64,000 bases of DNA, from positions 4,188,514 to 4,252,513 of the forward strand of contig CAJNOP010000001.1 in NCBI GenBank assembly GCA_905250075.1, given 5' to 3'. Origin of the DNA: Rotaria sp. Silwood1 (taxonomy: Eukaryota; Rotifera; Eurotatoria; Philodinida; Philodinidae). Under the pieces are notes generated by a model, which worked only from the letters and a program-made list of their open reading frames with translations, searched no databases and was not told the origin of the DNA. The translations under genes were made by a program, and so were the position numbers. This document shows, piece after piece, positions 24,901 through 36,912 of the stretch. The first letter of the stretch is position 1; each line of letters starts with the position of its first letter.

Positions 24901-27900
24901 AAGATAAAAAAAAGATTGATATGGTGAAAGAAAATAGTATTATCACTTACGAACGGGAAGAATTATATTTTTTATTGTGGGATTACAAACTAAAGTATCA
25001 TCATTATCTAGCCCATCGATTTTATTTTCTTGTGTTGATGATTCAGCCGTATTAGTTGTTAATAATTGATATCTCCATAATGATTCACTAACAGTTGTAT
25101 TTAATTTTGTTGCTCTAGTTGTAAATTGTTCATGTGTACTAATTGAATAACCTTGAAAACATTTATCTAATAATGTTTCAAAATCTACTGTATCACGATC
25201 TGTTGCTTTATCTTTTATTTTTTGATAAAGTGTACGAACTTCTGATAGTTGATCACGAAGAAATATTAATAATTTATAAAGTACTTGTTGATCAATTAAT
25301 AATCCTGAACGATTTATTGATTGATGATGTGATGCACCAACTGAACTCATTGAACTACTACCTAATGATATATTATCCTCAGTATTTTCATCTATATCAT
25401 TATCAAATCTTTTAATTGATACTTGAGTTTTAACACTTGCATTTGTTGATGTATGAAAACTATCATTTGTTAAATTACTTTGTATTGATGAAAAAAATTT
25501 ATCTGATGGTGATACTGAATTTGATGTTGTATTAATTGATTGTTCAATCACTTCAACTGTTTCATCAACTTTTAATTCACTTTGTTGAATAAATATAAGT
25601 GAAAATATATTTTCTAATAATTCAAGACGAAAACGTAATGGAAATATTTGTGTTAAATATGTACGTGTTGAAGAAAATAAATCATTATCAGTTTGATTAG
25701 TAGTATTATCAGTAGATGATAAAATACGTTGTACAACACTATTGATTGAGAGATAACCAAGAAATATCATTGATGCTGTGGTTTGAGGTAAACGAAGTAA
25801 TTCAATTGCATTTGTAGGAGTATCAGTAAAACGCACACCTAAGAATAATTGTCAATATTTAAGTTTATATAAGAAGACAGGAGTAAAATAGATATGTATA
25901 AAACTCGAACTAGCATTTTGATCTTATGATTTGACAATTAGACTTGTGATTTCTTAATACTATTTAGGTTTCATTTAATTTTTTTTTTTACTATTCAGAC
26001 TTCGGGAATGATCAACTTCCGAATCTTTTGTTTCGTTTTCCTTGTATATTCGTCTAATTATTAACTGGAGATGACTAAACTTGAACTTCAATATTTAGAT
26101 GCAGTGAAAAACTCTTATTCTATCTACAATCTAAAAGAATATTTGATTGATGGATCCTTGAGAAAACTTATAAAATCATACACGTATAGTATTACTTTAG
26201 ATTAATTCGAAAACAACAAGAAACGTCAGGGCTACTCACATAATTCCGAAGCATTCTTAAACATATCATGTAGGGAAAATGATGTGATGATACGCCATGA
26301 ATATATCAACAAAGAATATTTTAAAAAGAAACTTTTTCCTCAATTTTCAGTAGAACAAATGGCTTCTAAGACCGAAGAGAAGTCGCATACAATCACGTTA
26401 TAATCTTTCTATCAGATGGACTTAATTATATCAAAAATTTATTAGAATTTGAGTACAAATCACGAAAATTACTAAACACATTACGTCGAAATTTCACCAA
26501 GAGATTTCGTTTCATGAGTAATTTCTCAAGCATCTTCAATTCTTCTAGAATTTGAAATCTATAAGATCTAGGAGTGTGATAAATCCAAATTGAATCCCAA
26601 AGTACTTGATCCAAATCTCAAATATGTTCTAAATTTATTGCATCCCTAATAAGACCTTAGCCGATCGATCTAGTCTAATCCCGACATGGATTTGAGATTA
26701 GCCTGTCTGATGGTAAACTAGTCATCATTGGTAGATCAACTGATCACTAACCAATAGATCGATCGTGAAAAATCCAAATCGATTCCATCTCTGATTCTCA
26801 TAATTATTTATCTAAACGTTTTCAATTATTAAAAACTTACGTTTTTCTTTTGTTTGTCTTTCATTATCATCTTCAATATCAACTGATGTTTTTTGTAATT
26901 TTTCTAAAATCTCAGCTGAATCAATAGTTTGTATATCTAAATATCGATGCATTAAAGATAATGGTGAATTTGTATGTAACAAGGCTAGTAAATCCGACAT
27001 ATTCGGTAAAGGTGATACGCCATCGTGATACCTTCCAATAAAAGAAAACAAAACAAAATTAATTTCGAAAGCGAAAAAAAACTAGAAAATAAAATCAATC
27101 GAGTTTTATCTAGCACAACAAACTTACAGATCAATTCTAATACAAAAAAAAAGTAAATAAAAAATATCAATAAAAAAAAACTGAACAAATAATATGTTTA
27201 ACTTACCGTCGAACATTATATAACCATGTTATAAATTCAATATGAGATTGAAATAATTGTAAACATTTCATTAATAAAGAACTTTTATTTCCTAATGAAT
27301 TAATTGAATCATGTAATACAATTGCATCATTTATTGTTCTTACATGTGTCCATGCAAGAAGAAATATATAAAGATGTAATGATGTTAATTGTTCAATATT
27401 TAATAATTGATCAAATGATGAATAATCACGATTTTGTACCATTAATATTGAATCATTCTTAATAATAATATTTATAATAAATAAAAGAAGAAAAAAAAAC
27501 AAACGATAATAAACTATTAACTTACTAATACACATGATATTAAATCTAATTTATTTTCAATTAAATATAAATAAATTTCTTTCCAAAAAAAATTTTCTTT
27601 TTCAAATGAATTTTTCTTTAAGAAATGTATTATAACTGTTTCATTATTTAATAATTCACGACGGTATTCACTTTCTAATTCACTTATTAAACGTGCTAAA
27701 TCATTATTATTAAATATAGAACGATATAAAATTTTTAAATTAAATAATTGTCCATGATTATTATTTGCTTGTGTTGCATAAATAACAATTTTTTTTAATG
27801 TATCACGCATTATTATACGAAATTCATTTGTATCACATGAATAAAAATGTAATGAAAGAAGTAAATCAATCAGATTTAATTTTTGTTGTTCATTATTTAA

Positions 27901-30741
27901 ACTTTTTAATTGTTGTAAACATAAATCAAGTGCACGTTTATGAATTTGTATGAACCATAAATGTATTGATGGAATTGAAGAATAAAGATAAAAACGAATA
28001 AAAGTATAAACACGTGGAATTTCATGTAACCATAAATCAACAAGAAAATCAGTCATAGAATCAGTTAGAAGAGTTGATGGATCATCATCAGTATTAGTAC
28101 GAAGGCGATCAAATTCCTTAAATTACAATTAGACGAGAAGAAAAAAGACATATGTATATATAGATAATCATTAAGTATAGAAGATAAGAATCTCAAAAGA
28201 GAACTTTTTAGTCTTTGTTGATTGTTATTGTTGTCAATTGTTGCAGATTTTAAATCAAAACTAATTTATTATATCGGAGATACACATGAGCTGTAGTCTT
28301 TTCAAAAATTTGTTGAACAATGGGAATTTTTCGGAGTGTTGCTCATTAATCTAGATTTCTTTGTCTGATCTATACTCTGAGTAATAAAACGATCTCTTTA
28401 AACGAGCAAGAGCTCACTATCATACACGCTCGACGTATGTGTAAGCGGTTTACTTCATTAATTTTCTTCGGAATTTTATTATGAGTCTTTATATTTATTC
28501 TAAGATAAAACAGAGTTTTTGATAGCCAACTCGTGTTCTTTTAGACTGTTCGTTCGATTGAATATATCCAATCTGATACTCAAAACTAAATAGTATTTTG
28601 TGTCGTTGATAACTATCAAAGTTTATTGAATAGGGAATATTGTTATCATATCTACAGGATGTCCTTAAAGTCCGTCGTAAAAAAAAACATCAATGTCTGT
28701 CAAACAATTCAAGTTTTTAACATATGTTTCTATAGTATGATAACAAGTTCGTTAAAGTATTATTTCAGATGATTCTATCTAAAGCGAATACTAAAAATGA
28801 TCACTATCGTCCGAAATACGTATGCACACTGATTTCGAAATATTTGAAAAAATAAAACATCACAGAAAATTTATTTTTCAATCAATGTATTTCCTTTATC
28901 GGTCCTTATTTTGAATTGAAGCAGATCTTTAAATGCGTCCTATATACATTAGTTTTCACTTTATATTCATGAATAAACCATTTAGGAGCACCCCTATTTT
29001 TGGTCATTTATGGTTCTTGAACAATTAAACAAGATTTTCACGATTTTTTTTCTGGAAGGTTCTGATTTTCTATAGAACCAAATCTGGACTACTTATGGCC
29101 CCATCAAACTTTGTCCGATCGGGTCGAAATTTTGATGGCAGATACTTGGAAGTATTCTCCAGAGTTGAAATTGGCCGTTTTCGTGTTTAACCTTCTTATT
29201 CGAATTTATAGAGTCTGAATGCCAACATCCTGATTTAAGATCTGAACTTTTATGTTTTTCGCTCAAAGGATAAAAAACAGCCTTTCATAAAAGCTTAAAA
29301 CCACTCCTGAAACATAGTGTAAGGCACCTGCAAAACATTTTTCAGTCCGATCGAATAAAGTTAGACGGTGATCATAAGTGGGTCCTATATGGTCCTATGG
29401 AAAACCAGTTTTCCCAATGAAAATCTCAAAAAACTTTGTTAAAAAGTATAATTTTCCTCGAACACATGTCTCCTTATGTTAGATACTTTATCTTTGGTAC
29501 AAATTTTATGTGGATACGTTGGAGACCCTTAGAAAATCAAAAATGACCAGAAAGAGGAAGGCCTATCTTTAAATAAGAGCGGCTTTGTCCGAAAAAAGTG
29601 AATGTTCTTGATTGTTAGTGTTCTCTAACACTGATATCGAAGTCATAGAAACTTAACTCGATTTTGTGAATCTTCTTTGTAAAGTTGTTGAACAAAATAT
29701 ATTTGTAGGTCTTCATTGGAAGATACTCAGTCATAATTTGGTATACTATTGCTAGTAAAGTGAATCAAAATGTTGTATCAACCAGAAACACTCAATAGCG
29801 GCTTTTACTACAAACATCATGAACATTGTCGAATTTCTCTGCTGTAACTCTTCATGATATTTGATCGAACTGTTACTGTAATGATGTCACAAAATACATC
29901 TTATGTTTGTGTATTAAATTAGCCTTGTATTTTTCGTTTCGTAAATTATAAGTTACTCGAATTTGACAATTAATAAAACTATTGGAATGCTTATATCTAT
30001 AGACACAGACGTTTATTGTACAGTATATAGAATAAAACTTCAACAAACATACTGTTACATTATAAAAAAAAACCATGTTTTGTTTATTTTTATGATGACT
30101 TTTGAAATATCTTGTATAATAGAAATTTTTATTGATTATATATTTAAACACATACATGTTTTCGTAGAATGTATGTTCTTAAGAATGATTATGGTTGTAA
30201 ATCCTTCTTCAATCACTGGACAAAACTAATTATTTTTTTACTTACTTGAACAACTTGCGCACTCGGTTGGATATCACCGACAGCCAAAAGAAATTTATAC
30301 ATTGCATCATATTTAAGTGATTCAAGTATTGCCTGGAAAAAACTCCACATTTTTTCATTAATTTTATTTTTAAATCGAAAAAATTCCTCCTACCACATCT
30401 AAATACTGTTTAACTTGACATTCTTCTAATAGTAATAAAGCAAAATGAAAGGGTGTTGGTACTGCTTTCGATCCCGTACTATAAAAAAAAACCAATATTA
30501 ATAATAATAACAAAGTCTATTGGTCTTCTTACCAATAAGCAGTTGGATTTCTAATAATATCAATTAATAATTCTTCTAAATTTGTGTTAAGTTGTAAACG
30601 TTTATGAAATAAAATTTGCAAACATATTCGACATAATTCCCATTGTCCCAAATAAACATGATTACAAAAAGCTTGATATAATTGTTCATTATTTCGTGCT
30701 TCAACATCAAAAAATTCATGACGAATCTCTAATACACTCAT
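12965..30741 (-). CDS. ZFYVE26: ZFYVE26 (spastizin, SPG15) homologue, very large multi-exon gene
   Basis: In animals this AP-5/spatacsin partner acts at late endosomes and lysosomes in lysosome reformation and autophagy. The start at 30741 gives an N-terminal segment with QWELCRICLQIL, like the vertebrate start. Order of homologous blocks: FRLELLENIFSLIF (25.6 kb), LLILEQLLMNS (19 kb), the FYVE zinc finger (17.5-17.7 kb: WISD, RHHCRRCGRVVC, C..C pairs, eight metal ligands), then the block with KIRNKLLDDERYQLAMDIST (16.0 kb) and the C-terminus VYIAVGKLRAAYLIAIRLG (13.1 kb). FYVE implies PI3P binding. Both arms match the vertebrate protein over their length, so the gene appears complete. Introns of about 2.1 kb (28119-30240) and several of 0.6-1 kb interrupt it. 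TIMM50 ends 112 nt upstream, ZW10 begins 198 nt downstream. Exact borders of several exons remain uncertain. Confidence 0.92.
28655..28942. mobile_element. Candidate 288 bp MITE with TA duplication, in ZFYVE26 intron
   Basis: The left end reads CAGGATGTCCTTAAAGTCC. The right end, read on the minus strand, is TAGGACGCATTTAAAGATC, a match over about 18 bp with several differences. TA lies just outside both ends (28653-28654 and 28943-28944). CAGGxTGTCC-like termini with TA duplications are typical of mariner-type elements. No ORF lies inside. The repeat is short and imperfect, so this is tentative. Confidence 0.4.
28981..29572. mobile_element. Decayed long inverted-repeat (foldback) element in ZFYVE26 intron
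   Basis: The left arm (about 28981-29165) and the reverse complement of the right arm (about 29310-29572) share ordered words: TTTGGTCATTTATGG with TCTGGTCATTTTTGA, TTTTCTATAGAACCA with TTTTCCATAGGACCA, GGACTACTTATG with GGACCCACTTATG, and CAAACTTTGTCCGATCGG with CTAACTTTATTCGATCGG. Divergence is high and there are small indels. GC is above the intron average. No ORF is present. Confidence 0.55.
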
Positions 30742-30747
30742 TTTTAT

Positions 30748-30760
30748 CTAGAAATAATGA
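30748..30760 (-). promoter_or_regulatory. Acceptor-like site upstream of ZFYVE26
   Basis: The minus strand reads TCATTATTTCTAG, ending 6 nt before the ATG of ZFYVE26, inside the 112 nt gap after the TIMM50 stop. It fits a trans-splice acceptor. Confidence 0.4.
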
Positions 30761-30853
30761 CAAAAAAAAACATATCAATGCGAACAAAAACATAACTGCT
30801 TGAGATAATGAGAAAAGAAAAGAAAACAGCAGAAAACACAATGATTTTTCTTT

Positions 30854-33661
30854 TTAAAATCGTTTTGAACTTGTCCAACCACTAAATAATCCTTTTGACT
30901 GTTTTACAGGTGAAGTTGCTGTTGCTGCTTGCTGTCGTTTTTGTTCTTCTAACTCCTAAATTAAACAAAAAACAAAAAGAAATGTTTTCATTAAAAAAAG
31001 CCAATAATAATTGACATCATACAAATAATTTTTGTTGTCGAATTAAGAATGCTTCAACCGGGTCTGTTTCTTGATTATAATGATCAAGTACATCACGTAC
31101 ATCATCAACACCACTCGCAGCAATCACTAAAGAGAAAAAAAGAAACATCATCAATGATTACTTAAAAAAAAAAAGAATCAATAAAACGAACTTCGAAGAA
31201 ATGAAGCTAAATGAAGTAATTGTCTATCATCTTCTTCACCATCCCATTTTTTTAAACGATGTAAAGCATTTCGTGGTTGTAATTGATAAGCTTTTTCATC
31301 CCAATCTAAGAAAATTATTTTTTTTACATCACGATTAAGACATGATAAATCCTAGAAAAGAAGAAAAGAATTTTTTATTTTAATGAAACTAAAAACATAT
31401 GTAATTACTTTAACATGGGTGCCATTTAAAAATCGAGTATTTTCACGAAATAAACGATACATTATACGATGATCAGTATCCATATTTTCTATAACTGACG
31501 CTGCACCCTAGAAAAATAATCATTTAAATCCTTTTATTTCAATTCCTGTTAAAATAAAAATTAAAAAGTTTGAAGAAAGGAATATTTCTTTACATAATGA
31601 TGAAATAAATAAACCATTGATTGTAAACGATTTCAATACGAAAAATTTCTCGCGTGATTCATACTGACTGTCTTTAGCATCGTAAAATAAATGAAAATAT
31701 TATATTTACTTCGGCATTTTATCTTAGTCGAGGTGACTAAATAGAAAACAAATAGAAATCGACTTATCTTATCTTTCACTCTAAAATAATTTCTTTGTTA
31801 AAGTTTAATTAAGATATGCACTAATTATCTCTGATAGTTCGAAAATCGTACGATGACTCGAACAATGAGTTAATCGTATATGAAAAATTATTAGTATAAA
31901 ATATTCAATCTCGCATCAACAATATGCAAAATTTAAATTTACAAATTTATACCATCCATCTAAACACTCTCATACACTGCTTCGAGTTAAAATGAAGGAC
32001 ACAATCATTCTCTCTACCTATTCGATTCGATAGTCCTATTGATGAACTTGATAAGTGTTAGTGTCGATTTCAATTGACGAGTCAAACATCAAATTTCTCC
32101 ATGATAATGGAAGGTTTTGTAGTATTTAAAAAGGACCTTAGACATATTCACGTTAAATGAAAAACTCTTATTGCCAAACTAACAAATTCAAAATATAAGT
32201 GGCGTGCACTGAGCGAGATAATAGACTTTTTAATGTATATATAGTATGCATCAAATACCCACAAGTCAAAACTTTAATACTATTTATTTTTCTTTATTCG
32301 TGACGTTTAAATAAAGTTCGTCGAGTTACATAAGAAAAAGTGTGTTTCAAATTAAACAAAAGTTAACAAAAAAAAAGTTCATGGTTCCATCATCTTCAAA
32401 TATCAGAAAAATAGACTAAAACAAAATTCTGACTTCTATGAAATGTTCTAAAATCTGTTCTTAAGTTTAAAATACACTTTTTCTTATGTAAATTGATGAG
32501 TTCTATCCAACCATCAGGAAAAAAGAAAAATAAATTATATAAAAAGTTTGACTTGTAGGTATGTTACATGTGCTGTGAATGCCTAAACATTTCATTATCG
32601 CGTTCAGTGCACATCATGGGTAGTTCATATGTTCAATTTGTCGATATAGTAGTGAAAGCTTTAATTTAATCCACATATATCTAATGTTCTTTACTAAAAA
32701 TATTAAATCTTCTATTGTCAGATATTTTTGTTGTTGCACAGTAAAGTAACATTTCAAAGCAAAACACAAAACACGATGTGTTTGTTAATTCGATCAATTA
32801 AGTATTGAGATTTTATGTGAACATATCTTGAACAAGGAATTTTTCTCAAGGTCCTAATCAGAATCTCTCTCTATTTGACATGAAAAAAATAGCAAATAAA
32901 AAAATTTCATTCATTGAAATATTTCTATACTTTCATACCCATGGTGTTTCTTTTGTATAAATAACAACTTCATAAACTGGATAACCAACTTCTTTTAAAA
33001 AATAATCTAATCCTGGTCGTTTTTTATATCTCCATCCTGTATTATAAGCCCATTCTGGATGTAATAAAACTCCTGACATTTCAATAACTAATGTATATTT
33101 TGGTTGATAAGGTGCTGGTAATGGTTCAGGTAAAAGTTTATCACTTGTTGGATCTTTAATTGTTTGCCAATAATTTATAACTTCTCGAAATGATCGTTTA
33201 ATATATTGTTGCCATATTGGTAAATTTGAATATTGATCGTGTATAATATTTCCATTTTGATCAATTTGTGGTGTACCCCAAACAAGAATAATATAACCAA
33301 TTGTTGAAAATAACCATATACCAAGAAAATATCCTGTATATTTTAACATACGCACATCCCAAGCTGCTCGAGCTTCACGTTCATTTTTTTCGTCATCAGG
33401 TTGACCTTTAGTATATTTTTTTGGATCTGATGATGTTTTAGAAAATATAAACGGTGTTTTATTATCATGTTCACCCATTAATGAAGATAATTTCGATGGT
33501 GACGAAGCATTATTACTTGTTGTTTGTTGTTGAAAATACAAAGCAGAAAATGTGAATGTACGATTATTTATTTTAATTGTCTGTCGTTCAAAAAGTGTTA
33601 ATGAACGAGGAATAGACCAACAATTCTGAAAAAATATTCTTGATCGTAATGCAGAAAACAT
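30854..33661 (-). CDS. TIMM50: TIMM50, mitochondrial inner membrane TIM23 receptor subunit
   Basis: Exons: 33661-32939, 31507-31409, then about 31350-31190, 31126-31035 and 30957-30854. The N-terminus [19 protein letters not shown] is a good mitochondrial presequence. One TM segment ([20 protein letters not shown]) precedes the intermembrane-space FCP1-type domain: [64 protein letters not shown]. As in other Tim50 proteins the DxDx(T/V) phosphatase motif is replaced (EMSG), so it is a presequence receptor, not an active phosphatase. The first exon end and the next start are separated by a 1.4 kb intron holding a foldback element. I chose the ATG at 33661; the in-frame ATG at 33691 lies before a TTTTTCAG acceptor and is probably not in the mature mRNA. 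Confidence 0.92.
32201..32622. mobile_element. Foldback (MITE-like) element, about 420 bp, in TIMM50 intron
   Basis: Left arm about 32201-32370 and right arm about 32455-32622 are inverted copies: GTGCACTGAGCGAGATAAT matches GTGCACTGAACGCGATAAT at the ends, CCACAAGTCAAAACTTT matches CTACAAGTCAAACTTTT, and TTACATAAGAAAAAGTGTGT matches TTACATAAGAAAAAGTGTAT near the centre. Arms are about 165 bp with an 80-90 bp spacer. No ORF and no obvious target duplication. Confidence 0.7.
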
Positions 33662-33676
33662 TTCTTTTATTGTAAT

Positions 33677-33689
33677 CTGAAAAACTTTC
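33677..33689 (-). promoter_or_regulatory. Acceptor-like site upstream of TIMM50
   Basis: The minus strand reads GAAAGTTTTTCAG, ending 15 nt before the chosen TIMM50 ATG and inside the 184 nt gap after the MFSD1 stop. It supports the start choice and a trans-spliced cistron. Confidence 0.4.
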
Positions 33690-33845
33690 ATTAAATAAAA
33701 AAAAACTGAATAATCATTCAAACTATATGGCGTGTTTTTATAATATAATCAAATGTTAAAAATAAATCATCAAGATAGAGAGAAAAAAAGACAATTAATG
33801 CTTTGAAAGACTTTGTGTTACATATATATGAATAAAAAAAAATTG

Positions 33846-35731
33846 TTATGCATGAGAAGCTTTTCCATTGACTTCATCAGGCGATAATGGTGAATCTACT
33901 ATGTCATTTATTGTCTCATTTGTTTTTGCATCGAGTAACTCTTGTTTAGCTCGTCGTACAGATGGCGAATCATTGAGCATACCTTTCTTTACTGAGTTAT
34001 ATACGTAAAGAAATGCAGAAGCTAATAATGCTATTTCAAGACATATGATAAAAAATACTTCAAGAATAAAATAACCATAACTATCAAGAATTAAACCAGT
34101 AAATATGTTCCTAAAAAAAAGTAAATCAAAAAAGAAAGATTGATTGATATTTAAAACTTAAAAGAAGAACAAAACTACATACATTACAGCAAGACCTAGA
34201 TTTTGAATTGATTGCATAAACCCATAGGCTGTACCTAACATTTTTTTAGGAACGAGAAAAGCAACCATTGGCCATAATGATGCAGCTAATATTGAATAAG
34301 ATATGCCCATTAAAATAAGAGGTGCAACTGGATGAACAAAGAGAAATGCAAGAAGAGCATGAGCAAATATTGTTGTTGTTATACTGCCCATTAACCAATA
34401 AAGATTTCTACCGGTCTTATCAACAACATAACCAAGTAATGGTGAAAGAATAGCTGACCTTAAAAAAAAAACAAAGAAAATTCTTCTATTATTTCTTCGA
34501 TTATTCTCATTTTTTGAACATACATGAAATAAACTAAACTATTGCATGCATTTGACCAAGCAGGTGATAGATTATATTTTGATTCAAAAAGTAATTGTGC
34601 AGCAGCAATAAATGGAAATATTGCAACATAATAAAATACACAGATAATAAATACACAATAAAGTGAAGCTGAAAAATGTCGAATATCTAAAATTAAACAA
34701 AAAAATTAAAATTATATTTATTATTACTTCATTGAAACATACCTCGAATATGAAATTCATCAGCTAGAAAGTAATAATACAACAAAAAGAAAATAGAAAA
34801 AGTACAAAAACAAATTTATATTCATACCTGGATCATGTGGATGATCTTCTTTGATAACTTTTCGTCGTCGAATATCTAATGTCCAAAGAATAAGTGCACA
34901 TACAAGCGAAATAAGACAAGTTGAAACAGCAATTAAAAGTGTTGCACCAATACGATGTGGACCAGTTAAATCTTTATCAAGTGAATCATAAATTCGATGA
35001 ATTGTATTCATATTTACTAAACTTCCCTTAAAAATGAAAAAACTTCTTTTTTTTTTTTATTTTCTTATCATATAAAATTCATTCTACATACAACACGAGC
35101 AAATGAAAGTTGTAAACCAAATACGAAATTTAATTGTTTTCCAAAAAACCATGCAACAGCATATGCATTTTGTGCACTTGATAATGATTCACCACCAATA
35201 CCAAATATAAAACGGCCAGCATTCATAAGCCATATTAAACGTAAATAACCACCAAAACCAAAAATAACTTGTCCAACAAGAATAAAACCACAAAATATAG
35301 CTGCACCACGAGCTACACCAAGCCATTTATCGATTAATATACCACCAACAGCAGCAAGTCTATTATATTATTAAATTAATGATTTTATATAATATTATTT
35401 AACTTACACAACATTTGGCCATGAATACCAAGAATAAAATGATGTAAAAGTTGATGAGGAAATTTTTAAATCTGATTTCATTACATCTTCTAAACCAGCT
35501 GGATTATCATAACAATAATAAGATCCTACAAAAAAAAAAAAAAATAAATAATACAAAAATTTCTTAAATATAATAAAATTCATTTTTACCAAATGATAAA
35601 AAGCACATAAAAAATACGGCTACCCATTTAAGATATGGTCCACGTGGATCAAGTAATCCATGATAAGATGTTGTTCCTGGACGACCAATTAATCGAGTTT
35701 GTTCATTATTAATTGGGCTTGTTTCTTCCAT
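33846..35731 (-). CDS. MFSD1: MFSD1, lysosomal MFS transporter (multi-exon)
   Basis: MFSD1 is a 12-TM major facilitator of the lysosomal membrane; vertebrate MFSD1 exports dipeptides together with GLMP. Diagnostic blocks in order: PYLKWVAVFFMCFLSFG, SYYCYDNPAGLEDVMKSDL, FYSWYSWPNVV, a NTIHRIYDSL loop, WPMVAFLVPKKMLGTAYGF with MQSIQNLGLAV, and the last TM FILEVFFIICLEIALLASAFL. The N-terminus carries an acidic TSPINNEQTRLIG element, a plausible dileucine-type lysosomal sorting signal (E..xxLI). The start at 35731 is the first ATG after an ACTTAG acceptor-like site. Introns are short (50-75 nt). It is divergent with the FCP1-like gene at 36084 and is first in the five-gene minus-strand series. 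Some exon borders are approximate. Confidence 0.93.
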
Positions 35732-36083
35732 TTTTCTATACTAAGTTCAAAGATCTCAAATGCAAAAAAGAATACAAATAATGATGATAACATAAACTCT
35801 ATTCATTAGTCATTTAAACAACTGATCAAATGTTTGTCTGATAATAAATTTCTATTCAACATTTAGTATTTCAAATAAAATAAAAGTAAACGACTGATAA
35901 CGTTTATTTTATTCATTATCTTGCCTTTAGAATATTAAAAAAACAACTGACATCTATGTTTTACTATTGATTATTAAACTATACCAATAAAAATTTTTCA
36001 AATGATTCATCAAAATAAAATTCCCATTGATGAATGAATATTTGAAAATTTTTTATTTCTCATTTCTTTTCTTACGTAAAACT
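35732..36083. promoter_or_regulatory. Shared divergent promoter region
   Basis: This 352 bp segment separates two genes transcribed away from each other, MFSD1 (-) and the FCP1-like gene (+). If the downstream genes are operonic, it would drive seven genes. It is AT-rich; I see no confident TATA box or other named element. Confidence 0.45.
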
Positions 36084-36836
36084 ATGGCAAAAATTAAACG
36101 TTTGATAATTCTTGATCTTAATGGTCTTCTTATTCAACGTGTTCATAAAAATCTATATTTCAAATGTAAATCTTTATTTGAAGAACAATATAATCTTGGT
36201 AACTTAACTCGTCCAGAACGTAAAGGTAATTTTGCTGTATGGTTTCGTCCTAATGTTAAAGAATTTCTTACATGGTTAATGGAAAATTTTCATGTTGCTA
36301 TTTGGTCATCTGTATTATATCATAATATTTCACCTATTGTTGAATCATTATTACCTGATGAACATGAACGTTCGCGTTTATTATTTTGGTGGAATCAAGA
36401 ACATTGTTTCGTTGAAGATAATCCAACAGCAACAGATCCAACAAATGCAAAATTATTTTTTAAACGTTTAACATCTGTATGGGATACAGCTGATATCAAT
36501 GAACGTTGGTTATTAAATCAACCAAATAATATTGATTTACGTGATCATACATTATTAATTGATGATAATAAATTAAAAGTACGTGATAATCCAATACATA
36601 CAGCTATACATCCACGTGCATGGAAATTATTCGAATTATTTGATGATAATACTAATATGAAAATATATAAAGATCAAGTTTTAGAAAATAATGGACAATT
36701 AATGAAATGGTTAGAAGGTTTATTAGAATGGAATGGAACTGTACCAGAATATGTTGAAAAACATCCATATATTGATCCAGCTTTAGAAGAAATTGAGAAA
36801 AAAGCTAATGATTCTTGGAATTCTGGTTGGGACTAA
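36084..36836 (+). CDS. FCP1-like HAD-superfamily protein with DxNG motif, intronless
   Basis: The 250-residue protein is a NIF/FCP1-type HAD domain. Motif I is ILDLNGLLI: the nucleophile Asp (residue 11) is kept but the second Asp of DxDx(T/V) is Asn. Motif II lies in VAIWSS and the last motif in TLLIDDNKLKVRDNPIHTAI. The DxNGLL form, together with RLLFWWNQEHC, LTSVWD and a final WLEGLLEW, resembles a plant and protist FCP1-like family more than animal CTDSP or CTDSPL (DLDETL). Loss of the second Asp, the usual general acid/base, makes phosphatase activity doubtful. The gene has no intron, unlike its neighbours. I chose the ATG at 36084 because it starts directly before the first beta strand; an in-frame ATG exists at 36030. 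TMEM192 follows after 76 nt. Confidence 0.85.
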   Translation: MAKIKRLIILDLNGLLIQRVHKNLYFKCKSLFEEQYNLGNLTRPERKGNFAVWFRPNVKEFLTWLMENFHVAIWSSVLYHNISPIVESLLPDEHERSRLLFWWNQEHCFVEDNPTATDPTNAKLFFKRLTSVWDTADINERWLLNQPNNIDLRDHTLLIDDNKLKVRDNPIHTAIHPRAWKLFELFDDNTNMKIYKDQVLENNGQLMKWLEGLLEWNGTVPEYVEKHPYIDPALEEIEKKANDSWNSGWD

Positions 36837-36899
36837 GTTTTGAAAAAAAAAAAAATTGTACTCTTTTTTTTATACGAGAATATTTTCTTGTTTGGTTTC

Positions 36900-36912
36900 T
36901 TTGTTTTTGTAG
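36900..36912 (+). promoter_or_regulatory. Acceptor-like site abutting the TMEM192 start codon
   Basis: The plus strand reads TTTGTTTTTGTAG directly before the TMEM192 ATG, 76 nt after the stop of the upstream FCP1-like gene. No coding exon precedes it in the gap, so it fits a spliced-leader acceptor. Confidence 0.5.

Noticed and set aside
33661..33721. Longer TIMM50 N-terminus starting upstream of 33661
   Set aside because: The extra codons precede a TTTTTCAG acceptor and begin at TTG, and the protein from 33661 already has a complete mitochondrial presequence.
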